This document shows, in pieces, positions 43,939 through 61,479 of a stretch of DNA of 64,000 nucleotides; within the stretch, counting starts at the first letter, position 1, and each line of letters starts with the position of its first letter. Made by a program: the position numbers and the translations under genes. The notes under the pieces were generated by a model. That model was not told the DNA's origin. It was given only the letters and a program-made list of their open reading frames with translations, and did no database searches. Source of the stretch: Diphasiastrum complanatum (taxonomy: Eukaryota > Streptophyta > Lycopodiopsida > Lycopodiales > Lycopodiaceae); the NCBI GenBank assembly GCA_029204225.1, contig CM055098.1, positions 4,703,607-4,767,606 on the forward strand, read 5' to 3'.

Positions 43939-45880
43939 GGACTCTACTTTATGCATATTTAACTTGGTTTGTGCTTCAGATAATCATAAGTAAGAGCCCC
44001 TTTTTAACTAAACTAGTTTTTGTATTTTATTTAAAATCTTTGCTTCATAAAGTTAGACTGGCCTTTTCAAAAAACAGTCCTTCAGAAAAACAATGATTTT
44101 CATACTGGAAGGACCATATGAATTGAATCTGATGTCCAAATTTGAGAAATTTAAAAGAAGTAAGGGTTTTTTTAAAAGGTGAGAAATAGTTTTAAGGGTT
44201 CTCTGATTTTGTAAATTAGGAGATACCATTAATGGGTCCAGACTAAATCTCCAAAAATCCCAAAATACCCTTCAAATAACCAATGGTCTACATTTTTCCC
44301 ATATCATGACTAGGTACTCAAAGTTACCATTGATAAATAGATCTTTACAATCCTAGAGTTCCCTTTCCGAAATTATTGATGTCCCATACCACCAGCTCTT
44401 CCAACCAAATAATCCTTAACCGCCATATCTGATAATCTAGAATTCAATCAATTCATCTGGATTTCCTGTGCCAGGTATAGGCACATATCTATTCCACCTA
44501 GCAGCACTGGAGTATCCCCCATTTTTGTTCCAATGGATCACAACATTGTTCGTGATTTAACAAGAATCCTCACATGGTTTTACTTTCACATTAAACAACC
44601 CATTAGATTCGTACTAAGATTCCCGAATGTATATTGAAGAATTTACAGGTTATGTGAACGCAAATTGTTGTGATTGAGTTTCATATTTGATTTTAGTACT
44701 GTTTATGTGAATGCAGTGATTTGAACATTTTAGTACCATCTATGTGAATGCAGTGATTTAAAATTTTCAGTACTATGGGAATGGTAGTTTCTTTAAGCAT
44801 GTTGTCGCTAAGATAGGTTTCCTTGCCTTCCAAGTGTCCATTCTCACTTTCCAATCACAATATGCATTTACAAATTAAGGTCAACTCATGGTCCTATAGA
44901 TATTCAATATGAATTCAACTTAATGAACTCACAAATCAGTACTATGCAATTTCTTACAAGGATTATTAAGAAATCCAAATTACATAACACAAACTCATTT
45001 ACTAATTCAGGTGTCCATTTTTCTTCCTTCCTTACATTTTTCGGTCCCCCCAAAAAATTTTGTCAGCTAAGGTACAAGCAATTTCCTTAGACACATAGTA
45101 AATGATAACCCATCTTTCCTTTCATTTAACCGGCGTTAGTATTACTTCATTAAAGTCGTCTGCTTTGGCTTGTTCAATCCTAATGATCGAAATCATTAAG
45201 AACACAATAACAAACCCCTCGGTGCTCCACTAATTTGAAAAGGAAAAAACCAAAAACACCATTTAATTCCATTTATTGGGAATATTGATACTCCAGAATT
45301 ATAAGTGGCTAAATAACATAGTACCAAGGAATAAAATCCCCTAAACGGGTACATGCCTGAGAAATGTACCTCTTCCCTCGTTTCGTCAAGATTGATTTAG
45401 AACAATTTTTCTCCGAAAACCAATTAGTAATGCTTGACCATGGATACAACAGTACCAAAGTTCCACAAAATCTGGGCTTACATTACTGAAAGCCAAATGC
45501 AAAGTTGAATAAAATTTTAGTACATGCATATTGTCCATAGTAAAGAAAAATTCAAATTCCCTCTACCCATAACCGAGAAGCAATATACATATCCAAGGTT
45601 AAAGTTTTGACAATTGAGCACCAAGAAATTGAAATTTCTAGAACTGGGTGCTAGTAACCTACTTTCACGAGTTGATTTAGAGAATCCCATTTTGAATCAA
45701 CATGAAGTTACAAAATGTGAAATCCATATTAATCCATGGATGACCGGCATGCAACAAGCATTGATACAAACAACCAAGTAGCAAAGAAGGTTACAGAGTG
45801 ATCTGTTATCCTAGAACAGACTGTCAACCCTCCATTTGCAAATCCAGAACTCCATCGAGCAATGTCCTTTGTTGTTTTGG
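43937..45880. other. AT-rich intergenic DNA, no recognisable gene
   Basis: Nearly 2 kb without any ORF worth reporting on either strand. No repeats, RNA genes or transposon motifs are recognised. Confidence 0.6.
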
Positions 45881-45899
45881 TCTGTAGGATTTTTCAACC

Positions 45900-46958
45900 T
45901 CATTTAGTGTTGGAGACAATGATCCTCACAATGGCCAATATAGATGATGAATGTCATACAACGTTCATCATATATAAGAACTATCTCATTGTCCACATCA
46001 AGACTTGAGAGAGATGACGGAAATTGTTGAGCTCATTAATTAAGAGACAAACACATTTAAATCTAGCTCATCTACCTCTTTGCAAACAAGTTTGGATGAT
46101 GAAAATGAGTGTCCAATGCATGGAAAATTTGAAGCAATGGGAGACATATTTGATGTTGTGTATGAGAACAATAATGCAGAAAGACACAGTTAATAAGATG
46201 AGGAGGCAAATTTGTCTAAAAAAGAAAAGAAATTGTGAGAAGAATCATAGACATCATTGTACCATGGAGCAAAGAAATCATGAATGGAGACTTTTGTACT
46301 TCTATTGAATCTTTAAGTCAAATATAGATGGAGTGACCAAATACTTCTATTGAATCTTCAAGCCAAATATAGATGGAGTGACCAATGCCTCACAATAGTA
46401 CATGAGTAGATTTTTTCCTCTCTACTTGTCCTACTTCGAAGCAAACTTTACTTGAACATGTAAAAATAATTTCCTTAATGTGACTTTGTTATTTATTTTT
46501 CCATTTACAAACTATTGAAAAACAAACTTCTCCTAGAAGAGTATATCATGCCTAAGACAAGAGATGGGGCACAAAAAATGTTGACTAACATCAGAATGGA
46601 CTACAAGCAATATCATGCATGTTCAAAGGATTGCATTTTATATTGAGGTAGGTACTAATCACTCAAGAGATGTCCCATTTGTAATACTCCTTGATATAGA
46701 AATAATTTGCAAGGGACAATCATTTCATGCAAACTTTTGTAACGTTTTCCAGTAATTCCATGGTTGCAACATTTATTTCATCATAAATCTCTTGGACAAC
46801 TTATGAATTGCCATGCACATCATACCTCTATAGATAGGATGATGAGGGTACCTTCAACATCAAGCTTTGAAAGTGAGAGTGAAGTCAAAAATCATTCAAG
46901 AGAAGATGAATTGCAAGATGTTGTCACTAATGAAATTGATTCTTGCAATTTTGAATAA
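45900..46958 (+). pseudogene. CACTA transposase (TNP2) remnant 4
   Basis: The plus strand shows CPMHGKFEAMGDIFDVVYEN (about 46,110-46,170), then MDYKQYHACSKDCILY (about 46,595-46,642), the TNP2 signature. The C-side segment WLQHLFHHKSLGQLMNCHAHH follows, running to a stop at 46,956-46,958. A near-duplicate pair of about 50 bp (TCTATTGAATCTT.AAG.CAAATATAGATGGAG) lies at 46,299-46,390. Frames are broken several times and the protein is heavily shortened. Confidence 0.7.
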
Positions 46959-46999
46959 AAAAGTTTAATTTTATCTATTCTATGTACATCTTTGTAACA

Positions 47000-49950
<2,951 letters not shown>

Positions 49951-52900
49951 TCAAATTTTCAATTCTAAATCCAGCACGTCAACAACCGCGTCGTTAATAA
50001 GTATGTCAAATAAGATACACTCGATCTCTGATGCTATTTCCAGCAGCTCTGAGTTGATGTTTATCCACTTCCGACTGCTGAAGTATATGTCTTCTACTAC
50101 AAGGTCGTCTGTAGTTGCTGCAGTTCGTCCACTCCAGCTGCAAATGATCCGATAAACCTCATATACAAACTTTTCCCTAAACGATATGTACCTATGCATT
50201 CCCAAGAATGAAGAATTGCCAAACGTGTAGCAGCTTTCTCTTAAATCCAGAATTTCCAAGGCTTCTGTAACACAGTCTACAAGCATTTGGTTCTCTGTCA
50301 ACTCCTCCAACATTCTGCGGCCTTTCAATAAGGAACATTCATAACCACTCGTGGCCTTGGGTTGTAGAATGTTATCTCCTCTGAGCCTACTTTTCTGGCA
50401 TTTTTCTTCTTCGAGTAGATCAAAATTTGAAAAATGGTACTGTAAAGAATCTCTTTTCCCTGAATGATATTCAGGCAGATAAGCATCCTGTGTACACCAC
50501 CTATTATCTTCAGACCAAGGCTTCTTAGTATCCTCCATCATGGAGCTATGGAGAAGAGCATCAACAACTTTCTCAAGAAGGACGTACTCATTCTCCCAGC
50601 TGTTACTAGTGTCATCATACCTGCCAATTGATGTTTCTACAGTCGCTATTTCCAAAACAGGTTGACACTTGCTGAAGTGATAATCGTCCGTCAGCTGGTT
50701 CACGGGCTGATCTGAATGTGAAACAATCATTCAGTCATTAAATACACTCGTTGAGCATGATAACATCAAAAAAAATGAGCGCTTAGGCTTCTCGAAATAA
50801 TACGTTAACCCCAAACAATAACATAGAACATAATATGCACTTATTGATATTCATTTGTTTGAGAAAATCAGGCCTTCTAATCGTGAAATCTAACTGTCCA
50901 GCATTGTACTTCCAATCATTCCATACATTTGCTGTTGATAACACATAGTAATCCTTCAACGCATCACCTGAAAATATTTCAGCTTTGTCTGGACTCGGGA
51001 TTTCATCTATAAAACGTGAATCCAAGATAGAGACTGGGCTAGGCTGGCCATTCTCCTCTAGAAGTTTGCACTCGGGTATCGGTTCTGATCCTTCCACCCC
51101 ATGGAACGATGTCATGCCATCAAAGAATACTTTCTTCTGCAGATTAGGGCTCAGTACTTCTTCATATTCTGTTTCTCCGTGATCCGACTGGTGGACAACC
51201 TGTACATTTCCCAGCCTACTAGTTTAGAGAATTACAAACTCTTGGCAACATGTCCTACCCAACTGTTTGAACTTTCAGTGGAATATTTTTACAATCTATA
51301 TAAATGAGGACAGCAAAGCTTGCCTGGAGTTCATTTGCCATATCACTGGCAAAGCTTGTGGAATCACAAGTCGATCTAGACTCCAGAAGCCTCAGATCCA
51401 AATGGCAAACTTGCTGACAGGTTTCAGACATGTTTTCTCGGCCCAACACTGGTAAGTCTTCTTCGTCTATGTTAACGCTAAGCATGTCCCTTAATGTTGT
51501 GACTCTACCATTGCAATCTGTAGTTGAAGGAAGGTCAGGAGGTGCATTTGTCATCACAGCAGGCAAATTTCCTTTTAGGTCAAGACTTTGCCTTGATGCA
51601 ACAATGTCAATCTTCGAATCAGTATTTGCATCATTGTTCAGCTCCCTGGTGACCTTGATTGATCTGTCTGGTTGAATAAAGAGAAAACTTCCTTCGGTGT
51701 CATCCGAAGGGTACACCTTGTTTTTCTGAGGAAGACGGTCCTCCTTGATTGATGGTGTGTATTTTGCCGAGAGAAATTTCTGAGGTTTCCTAGTTGTTCG
51801 ACTGTCACTTAGTTGATCCCGGACAAATTCTGGACTAAAGCAAAAGAATCTTGAAGGCAGGACACCTTCCTTCAAGCTATAACTTCTTAACAGAAAACTC
51901 TTCGTAGCAGCCGCAGGAGAGATTCTTTCTCTCAAGCTTCTAGCACGCCGTAAAACGCCTTCACAGCTTAAACCAATCTCTCCACTAGCATGATTTTGAA
52001 TTTCATGTGCGTTTTCTGAAGAAGCTTGCTCCGACTGAAACAGGTGATAATCATCATTATTCCAGCCCAAGTCATCTGACTTCAGTAACTCTTTATCCAC
52101 TTTATTTCTGACTACATCGCAAGGTCCTCTCTTACTGAAACCATTTGATTCCGATTGCTTCATCCCGTCGCCTCTCCTATTGCAGTGCTCTTCGGAGGAA
52201 TGGTGCGGGACATGTACTTGTTGAGAAACAATCATGCTACCATCTAAGAAGTTTGCTCTAATTGGCTTTGCATTTGTCGCCAATTTATTATGGTCTGTTG
52301 TATCTCTAAGACATAGATACTTTCCACTAAAAGGCTGCACAAGTGGCAAACAAGAATGGCAATAAGCCTGTTTGCCAGGCTCTAGGACCTTGCATGCAAC
52401 TTCTAAAAGCATCAATGGCTTCTTGCAAACACTCTTTTTGGGGCTTCTTAGGGGATTTGAAGGCGTACTTTTCCTCTTTATGTGTGATACAATCGACAAG
52501 GCGGAGGCATATGTGCATTCAGGTGACATAGCGAACGGCTGGGCATATCGAGCTAAGTCAATGTTTTCTCTTTGAACATCCGAGACGAGGGCATGAGCTT
52601 TAGGTAACCTGGATGGAATTTCCTGCATCAATGGTTTTTTCAATCGTTCTACAACCGGGATGAATTTCCGCTGTTTTTTCTGCACGACATCTAGAGGCTT
52701 CTTTAAGAACTCTGAAACTTTATCTGTGCATGATGGCGTCGTTTCCTCTTTTATTTGTAAGAGTTCCCAAAGCAGAAACGGCTCTTCTTTGAGATGCAAC
52801 AGCTCCTGAAGTGGGCGGGATTCTGTTTGCCCCTTGGCTAGCAAAACACCCTGTGTCTTGTTTGGGGGACTTCTGCCTGACTGACGACAATCAGGGGTCC

Positions 52901-54756
52901 TCAGCTGGGACTTTGCTCTTGGGACGAATGTATCCAACACACAAGGGCTTTCACCAAGAGCACATTTAATTCCATTGAAGTTCTCTTCAGCAGATGATAC
53001 GTTCATGCCGCAGTTATTATCAATAATCTGGTAGGTATTAAAACGTCAAACACAAGTCTATCTGTGATCGGTGCAAGGAAGACATGTACATTATACTAGA
53101 GTTTTATGGAATAGCTGCCCTTCTACCAGCGTCCGAACACCAAAACATCAGCACAAACTTCAAAAAAATCATACTCAAAGAACGGTGATCGTTTTTTTTC
53201 CCGGCAAACTGTAACTTAAGGAATGCAAAAGCTTTTTAACTCTTGGCCGTTCTCTTGGAAAATCAGGTTTCCCCGAAGGTTTAAAGTAACAAGCACTAAT
53301 CTAGGCATGATCGATACAGCATCTATGAACATTGGCAATTCAGTACACATGCTTTGTGGATTACATCAAGCTTTGTATGTACACATCAGCTATTCTTTTG
53401 AGAAGTTACTGACAGAAGATAGAAGCAAAGCAATAAGTCAAATCTGGCTTTTGAACTAACTAGATTGCAACTTGGGAAGTTCCTCAGTCTTGTGCAGGAA
53501 GGATGATTTCGAATTCGGTAGGCTGCTGCAACAAGAAGCTCTTTATGTTTTCAGAAGCTAATTCAAATGAACTCGCAAATTCAACATCTATTTCTCTGTA
53601 TCTACAGTTGAATTAGCTCTAAAACGTAATGTAGCGTACCTTCCACATAAATATGTACAGACAAATATCAAGACCAAGACATTGGGGCTTACAGGCAAAG
53701 GCTCCATTGGTGGTAAATTTTTAGCTCCATCCTCCACTTGCAGCTGAGACTGCTTAATGTCTGTGGTAAGCAGAAATTCAAGTCATAAATGTTAGATCTC
53801 TGAGTGTCATACATTGTGAAAATAAATCTAGAGAACGAAATAGATCTGATCCGAGAATGACAATGCATAAAATGTCCTATGACATTTTTCAGAGTTTTTG
53901 GAAATCTTTGCACTTGTCAATTCCGTGCTTTATAATATAAAATTGGCTTTTAGCAGGAAGTAGTTCACCTAATATAGCTCTCCATATCTCGGCACAGACA
54001 CACATGAAACAAACAGGCAAAATCCCTCAGAGAATCAGACACGAAAATCAGATCACCTAAGCATTCCAAGAAAGTAGAATTGAAAAAGCTTGAACAAAAA
54101 ATGAATAGTAAGCTCAAAGGGACCTTGTAACCAACGAAGCACATCCTTAGGCTTCAGAAGGCAATCCTAATAAATTCATTATCTAAGGCATTTTGAGATT
54201 CAGTTGGGCGCCGGCGAGTCCATCGGTTGCACTGGCTGGATGTCATCGGGTCCATATTTTAAAAGCGGGTCTTCCCCTCTTTCAGACTACACCTCATGAG
54301 GTCTGTCAGTTGCGACTATGTGGCACATACAGCATTCTTCTTTACCACACAAGGGCAAGGGCAACGCAGTTCAACTTTTTGGGCCAACCTAGTTACCTGG
54401 CAAATGGAGTGGGTTGCCACTGCAACTTCAAAAGGATAATCGAATCTCATGCGAGGAATTCAAATCAATCACAAACTGCAGTTCTATTGTATCTTCCCAG
54501 GCATACATCTGCAAGGAAGGTGGTCCTGCACACATGCAACGAATTCAAATGGGTCGAGTGCAAAGGGCATTGCCATTGAAACTTACCAGGCATCAAGTCT
54601 CCGAGGGAGGTGTTCCTGTGCATGAGACTTGAAAGTGAGAGAACGCACTCAAATGGGAGATAAGAAAATAGGGCCTGGCAAAACAGACTTGCCCTCGATC
54701 TGAACCCGCCCTAATATTGAAACTTACCAGGCATCAAATCTCCGAGGGAGGTCTTC
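49951..54756 (-). CDS. DUF4378 (TRM-like) protein, 5' end not found
   Basis: Model, minus strand: microexon 54,756-54,728 (or its copy 54,615-54,587), then 53,760-53,693, 53,027-51,324, 51,199-50,968 and 50,711-49,951. Phases match throughout and give about 930 residues. Seen: KTSLGDLM in the microexon; a long disordered middle with LRRARSLRERISP and YSLKEGVLPSRFFCF; QPSPVSILD, typical of this family; then WENEYVLLEKVVDALL through FREKFVYEVYRIICSW and a C-terminal IECILFDILINDAVVDVLDLEL, the DUF4378 end. Known of the family: TON1-recruiting-motif (TRM) proteins bring TON1/PP2A to cortical microtubules and affect preprophase bands and cell shape. Inferred: the same general role here. The ATG at 54,764 is probably not the start, since it sits within a splice acceptor; upstream exons were not recognised. 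The intron at 51,323-51,200 has a GC donor. Confidence 0.8.
51200..51323 (-). other. GC-AG intron of the DUF4378 gene
   Basis: 124 bp, donor CCAG|GCAAGC and acceptor TGTACAG|GTT on the minus strand, phase 0 on both sides. Nearby GT sites either break the frame or read into a stop, so the GC donor is the best reading. GC donors make up a small percentage of plant introns. Confidence 0.75.
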
Positions 54757-54890
54757 CTGTGCATGAAAGTGAGAGAACGCACTCAAATGGGAGAACGCAC
54801 TCAAATGGGACTTGAAAGTGAGAGAACGCACTCAAATGGGAGATAAGAAAATAGGGCCTGGCAAAACAGATTTGCCCTCGATCTGGAACT
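54485..54890 (-). repeat. Tandem repeat carrying a duplicated microexon (three copies)
   Basis: Copy B (54,717-54,890) and copy A (54,577-54,707) each contain a 29-nt exon with acceptor ATGCACAG and donor CCTG|GTAAGT. A third, decayed copy near 54,485-54,560 keeps a 28-nt exon-like block (54,498-54,525), but its donor position reads GGAAGA instead of GTAAGT. Within copy B, GAGAACGCACTCAAATGGGA itself is repeated three times. Confidence 0.8.
54587..54615 (-). other. Microexon copy A (29 nt) of the DUF4378 gene
   Basis: Encodes the same segment as copy B, but with Asn where copy B has Lys (NTSLGDLMP against KTSLGDLMP). Same splice sites and phase. Because 29 is not divisible by 3, including both copies in one mRNA would shift the frame. 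Confidence 0.65.
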
Positions 54891-56660
54891 TCTCAATACT
54901 GCTCTCTTCACAATATATATCTTCAATAGGAAGATATATTGGAGATAGGCAACACTGTGCGCAAGTGGGATCCAGAAAGAAAGGCATTTTCAGTAAAGCG
55001 GATGAGGGTGTCCACCAAAGTCTTCCAGAATAAAGCTGAAAGTTATACGACTCCAAAATGTAGTGGAGGGAGAAAATAATAAGAAAAAATGAGCCTAATT
55101 TCTAAAGCTAACAAGTCAGTCCAGCAATCAAGACAATCAGCAAAAGTAGTTCCCCAACATCGTCTATTCAAGATCATCCCCAGCTACATGTTGGCATCCT
55201 GAGAACACAGTTTCCACATTATCATCAACTATATATATTCAAGACATGGGATTAGATTTCTTGAGCACCTTCAGAATGCCGCTTATTAGTCGAAACGAGG
55301 CGCTTCCTGCTCGGTTTATGAGTCTGATTCAAAAATTCACGTATAGTCTTCATGTATCTTGTCCTTTTGGGAATACGCTGAAGATGCTCGTCCGAAGTGT
55401 GGAGCAGTTTTCCTAATATCTCGATCATAACCGTCTCTTAGAAAGCAGATGAAGGAAAAAATCTTGTGGTGTCAGTCCCTTAACTTTTCTTAGATGATCA
55501 TTGAGTCCCCTTTTATTGTCGACATCCAACGCTTGTGAGGCTGTGTTGAACCATTTATGATAGAAAATGGAGAAAATTATAGCATTCAGATATGCAATTT
55601 TTGCAGGGGGTAGATTTGCTCTCACTGGTTGATCTGATCCATGGCACTGAAAATTGTGTACATCCAGAAGTGAAATGGGGACTTTGAAGACGACAACAAC
55701 GATCCTGTTAGCACCATGTAGTTGATATTTTCTAGCAAAATATATCCGAAAGAGCCTTGACTAGAGAAACAAAAATGCCCAATTGTATTCCACACTACGG
55801 TGTTTGTGCAAGAAGTGCAAAGATTTTGAAAAGATGTCTCGTGAGGTTGCAGTATGCTTGAGGCAGATTTTTCGTCATAAGACGATCATTCTAAACTCTG
55901 CAAGGAAGATTGAACTCTCAGGTCTTTTCCAGAAATAAGATGGCAAAGGCAATACTTGGCTTGGCGTAAGAGTAAATACAAGAACCCAACGTAGGCGTTA
56001 CTACTTTCTGGAGGAATAAGATTTACTTAATAGTAAACCTGGTCCTGATGATTAAAAGAAGGAGAACATTAGCACGGACGAGAGGTTGTTTAGCTTTATA
56101 AATTCCACAGCCATCATAGATTCTTAAAGAAAGGTTACATAGGCTTATTTTATCTAGAATTAGAAATAGCTGAATATGGTCCGTGGACATTAGGCACAAT
56201 AGCTTCTACATACTTTTCGCAGATTGCTCAAAAAGCTTAAAGCCGGACATGCAGAAGATGGATTTGGGATCGCCAAACTCCAGAGGAATAAGATAAACAA
56301 GGTCTGGACTTGAAAGGCTCCTATGCTACTTGGCACAGCATTGAACCTTGTTCATTAGAAGGGCAATATAAAAACTAGGCTTCTACAGGAGTAGACATAG
56401 CATTAGGACATGTTTCTTCAAAAGGCTACAATATTGGCAGATAGGCAGGAATAGATTAATCATTATTTGTTGCCAGAATCCCAATACCGCTCAGAAAATC
56501 TTTCAAACAAGCTTAAGTGACACACCCACAGAAGCCGCAAATCCTGAATTCGATTCCATGCACATCGATTTAACCCTTTTTAAACGACTCAAGCTCCACA
56601 GCCATATCTAGACCTGGTGTGGAGTATCGGTGGCAGATGACAGGATTTAGCGTCCCCTGT
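54891..56660. other. Upstream flank or first intron of the DUF4378 gene
   Basis: The missing 5' exons are expected here or further right. Two minus-strand ORFs stand out (55,625-55,425 with LDVDNKRGLNDHLRKVKG, and 55,433-55,248 with MKTIREFLNQTHKPSRKR). They overlap slightly in different frames, and neither resembles the family's N-terminus or any domain I know. The rest looks non-coding. Confidence 0.4.
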
Positions 56661-56663
56661 CAT

Positions 56664-56955
56664 CAAGCCTCATCATTCCTGCCTCATATATATTATAAGC
56701 AACAAGCTTCATCAGTAATCAGTTATATCAGTATAGAATACAAGCCTCATCATTCCAGACTCATTCATACCATTATAAGATACAATCCTCATCATTCACG
56801 AGTCATATCTTTTTGTTTTGTACTGAGTCCGGAGTCTGGACACGACTCCGAGTAACAATATTATAAGACACAAACCTCTTCCTTACTAAGTCACATTATA
56901 AAAAAGATACAATCCTCGTCATTCCTGAGTCGTATTATTATAAGATAATCTGATC
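56664..56955. repeat. Degenerate minisatellite (unit about 40-45 bp)
   Basis: At least five irregular copies of a unit like TTATAAGATACAATCCTCATCATTCCTGAGTCAT, starting near 56,664, 56,735, 56,780, 56,860 and 56,900. The copies differ by substitutions and spacer length. An inverted pair CGGAGTC/GACTCCG lies at 56,830-56,850. Confidence 0.65.
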
Positions 56956-57005
56956 ATCTTGTTTCCTCATCGTAAAATGCTCGATTAAATTTGAAACAGG
57001 AAAAA

Positions 57006-57089
57006 TGGAGGGGCTCTACAATACAGCAAAATCGTCAAAAATCATGCATTTGCTGCTGCTGCTTGTGATCATTTATGTGGGCTTTTGAA
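57006..57089 (+). CDS. Possible small peptide ORF with a hydrophobic stretch
   Basis: A 27-codon ORF, start context AAAAATGGAGG, encoding a short polar N-terminus followed by IMHLLLLLVIIYVGF, which looks like a signal peptide or anchor. After the TGA the same frame stays open for 28 more codons. It could be the first exon of a small secreted peptide gene, a remnant, or chance. No downstream exon is evident. Confidence 0.2.
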
Positions 57090-57099
57090 TCGTATCATC

Positions 57100-60800
<3,701 letters not shown>

Positions 60801-60817
60801 GAGACAAGTCTAACATT

Positions 60818-61171
60818 CTACGACAATGCCCATGAGAGATTGTTTGCAATGCATGTAGTAGACATCTCATTGTTGGTAAAATGTGTTGAAGTACAATATT
60901 TTTCGCCAAAATGGCGTTGGCATAAAGAATAGAGCCGTTCCAAAACCACCCTCCCTTTTCTGTTGGCAATTATATTATCTTGAGGAACCATGTCATAATA
61001 AGGATTTGTGGATGACTCTTCGGTGGGGGCGGGAGCCACAGCCGCTTGTGATAGACCACCCTCATCTCGGCTAAGCGTAATTTGCAATTCTGCTTTTTGC
61101 TCAAGAGTTAATGATTCATATAAATTTTTAACATAATCTCCCGAGCTTTCACCACTGCCTGACCCTGACAT
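60818..61171 (-). CDS. Unidentified ORF, divergent from CACTA remnant 3
   Basis: 117 codons from an internal ATG at 61,171 (MSGSGSGESSGDYVKNLYE...), or 127 from 61,201. It has a Ser/Gly-rich start, a helical segment LTLEQKAELQITLSRDEG, an Ala/Pro linker and a basic, Cys-containing tail. Composition is less A/T-driven than chance ORFs nearby. It is transcribed away from the plus-strand TNP2 remnant that starts about 0.3 kb further right, so it may be the second gene of that CACTA element or its first exon. No known domain is recognised. Confidence 0.35.
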   Translation of the reverse strand: MSGSGSGESSGDYVKNLYESLTLEQKAELQITLSRDEGGLSQAAVAPAPTEESSTNPYYDMVPQDNIIANRKGRVVLERLYSLCQRHFGEKYCTSTHFTNNEMSTTCIANNLSWALS

Positions 61172-61479
61172 GATTACTACATTCATAAACATACAATACA
61201 TTACAATAAACCCTAATATATTGAAATGAAGTAGAAAGAAAATCGACTACAGAACTTTAATGCATATTGGAGTGGGACTTTCATACCTGTGATAACAAAA
61301 GAAGAGATAGATATGCGTTTAGAGCCTGCACCAAGATGCAAAAGAATCATATAAGCGACAACATATAAGAATAGTACTATCTAAAAACTAAAACATTAGA
61401 ATCATACAATAATTTTATGCTATTTGTGTTTCGTACTTGTGCATACATGCAGTTTATCAAATTGAGATGAATTACATTC

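Noticed and set aside
50783-50967. Continuation of the SPVSILD exon as coding sequence to the stop at 50,783
   Set aside because: The CAG|GTGATG donor at 50,968/50,967 joins in phase to the DUF4378 exon, and the extra residues do not resemble the family.
54762-54764. ATG before CACAGG as the start codon of the DUF4378 gene
   Set aside because: It lies inside a pyrimidine-rich splice acceptor (TTCTCTCACTTTCATGCACAG) and the KTSLxxLM motif is internal in family members I remember; kept only as an alternative.
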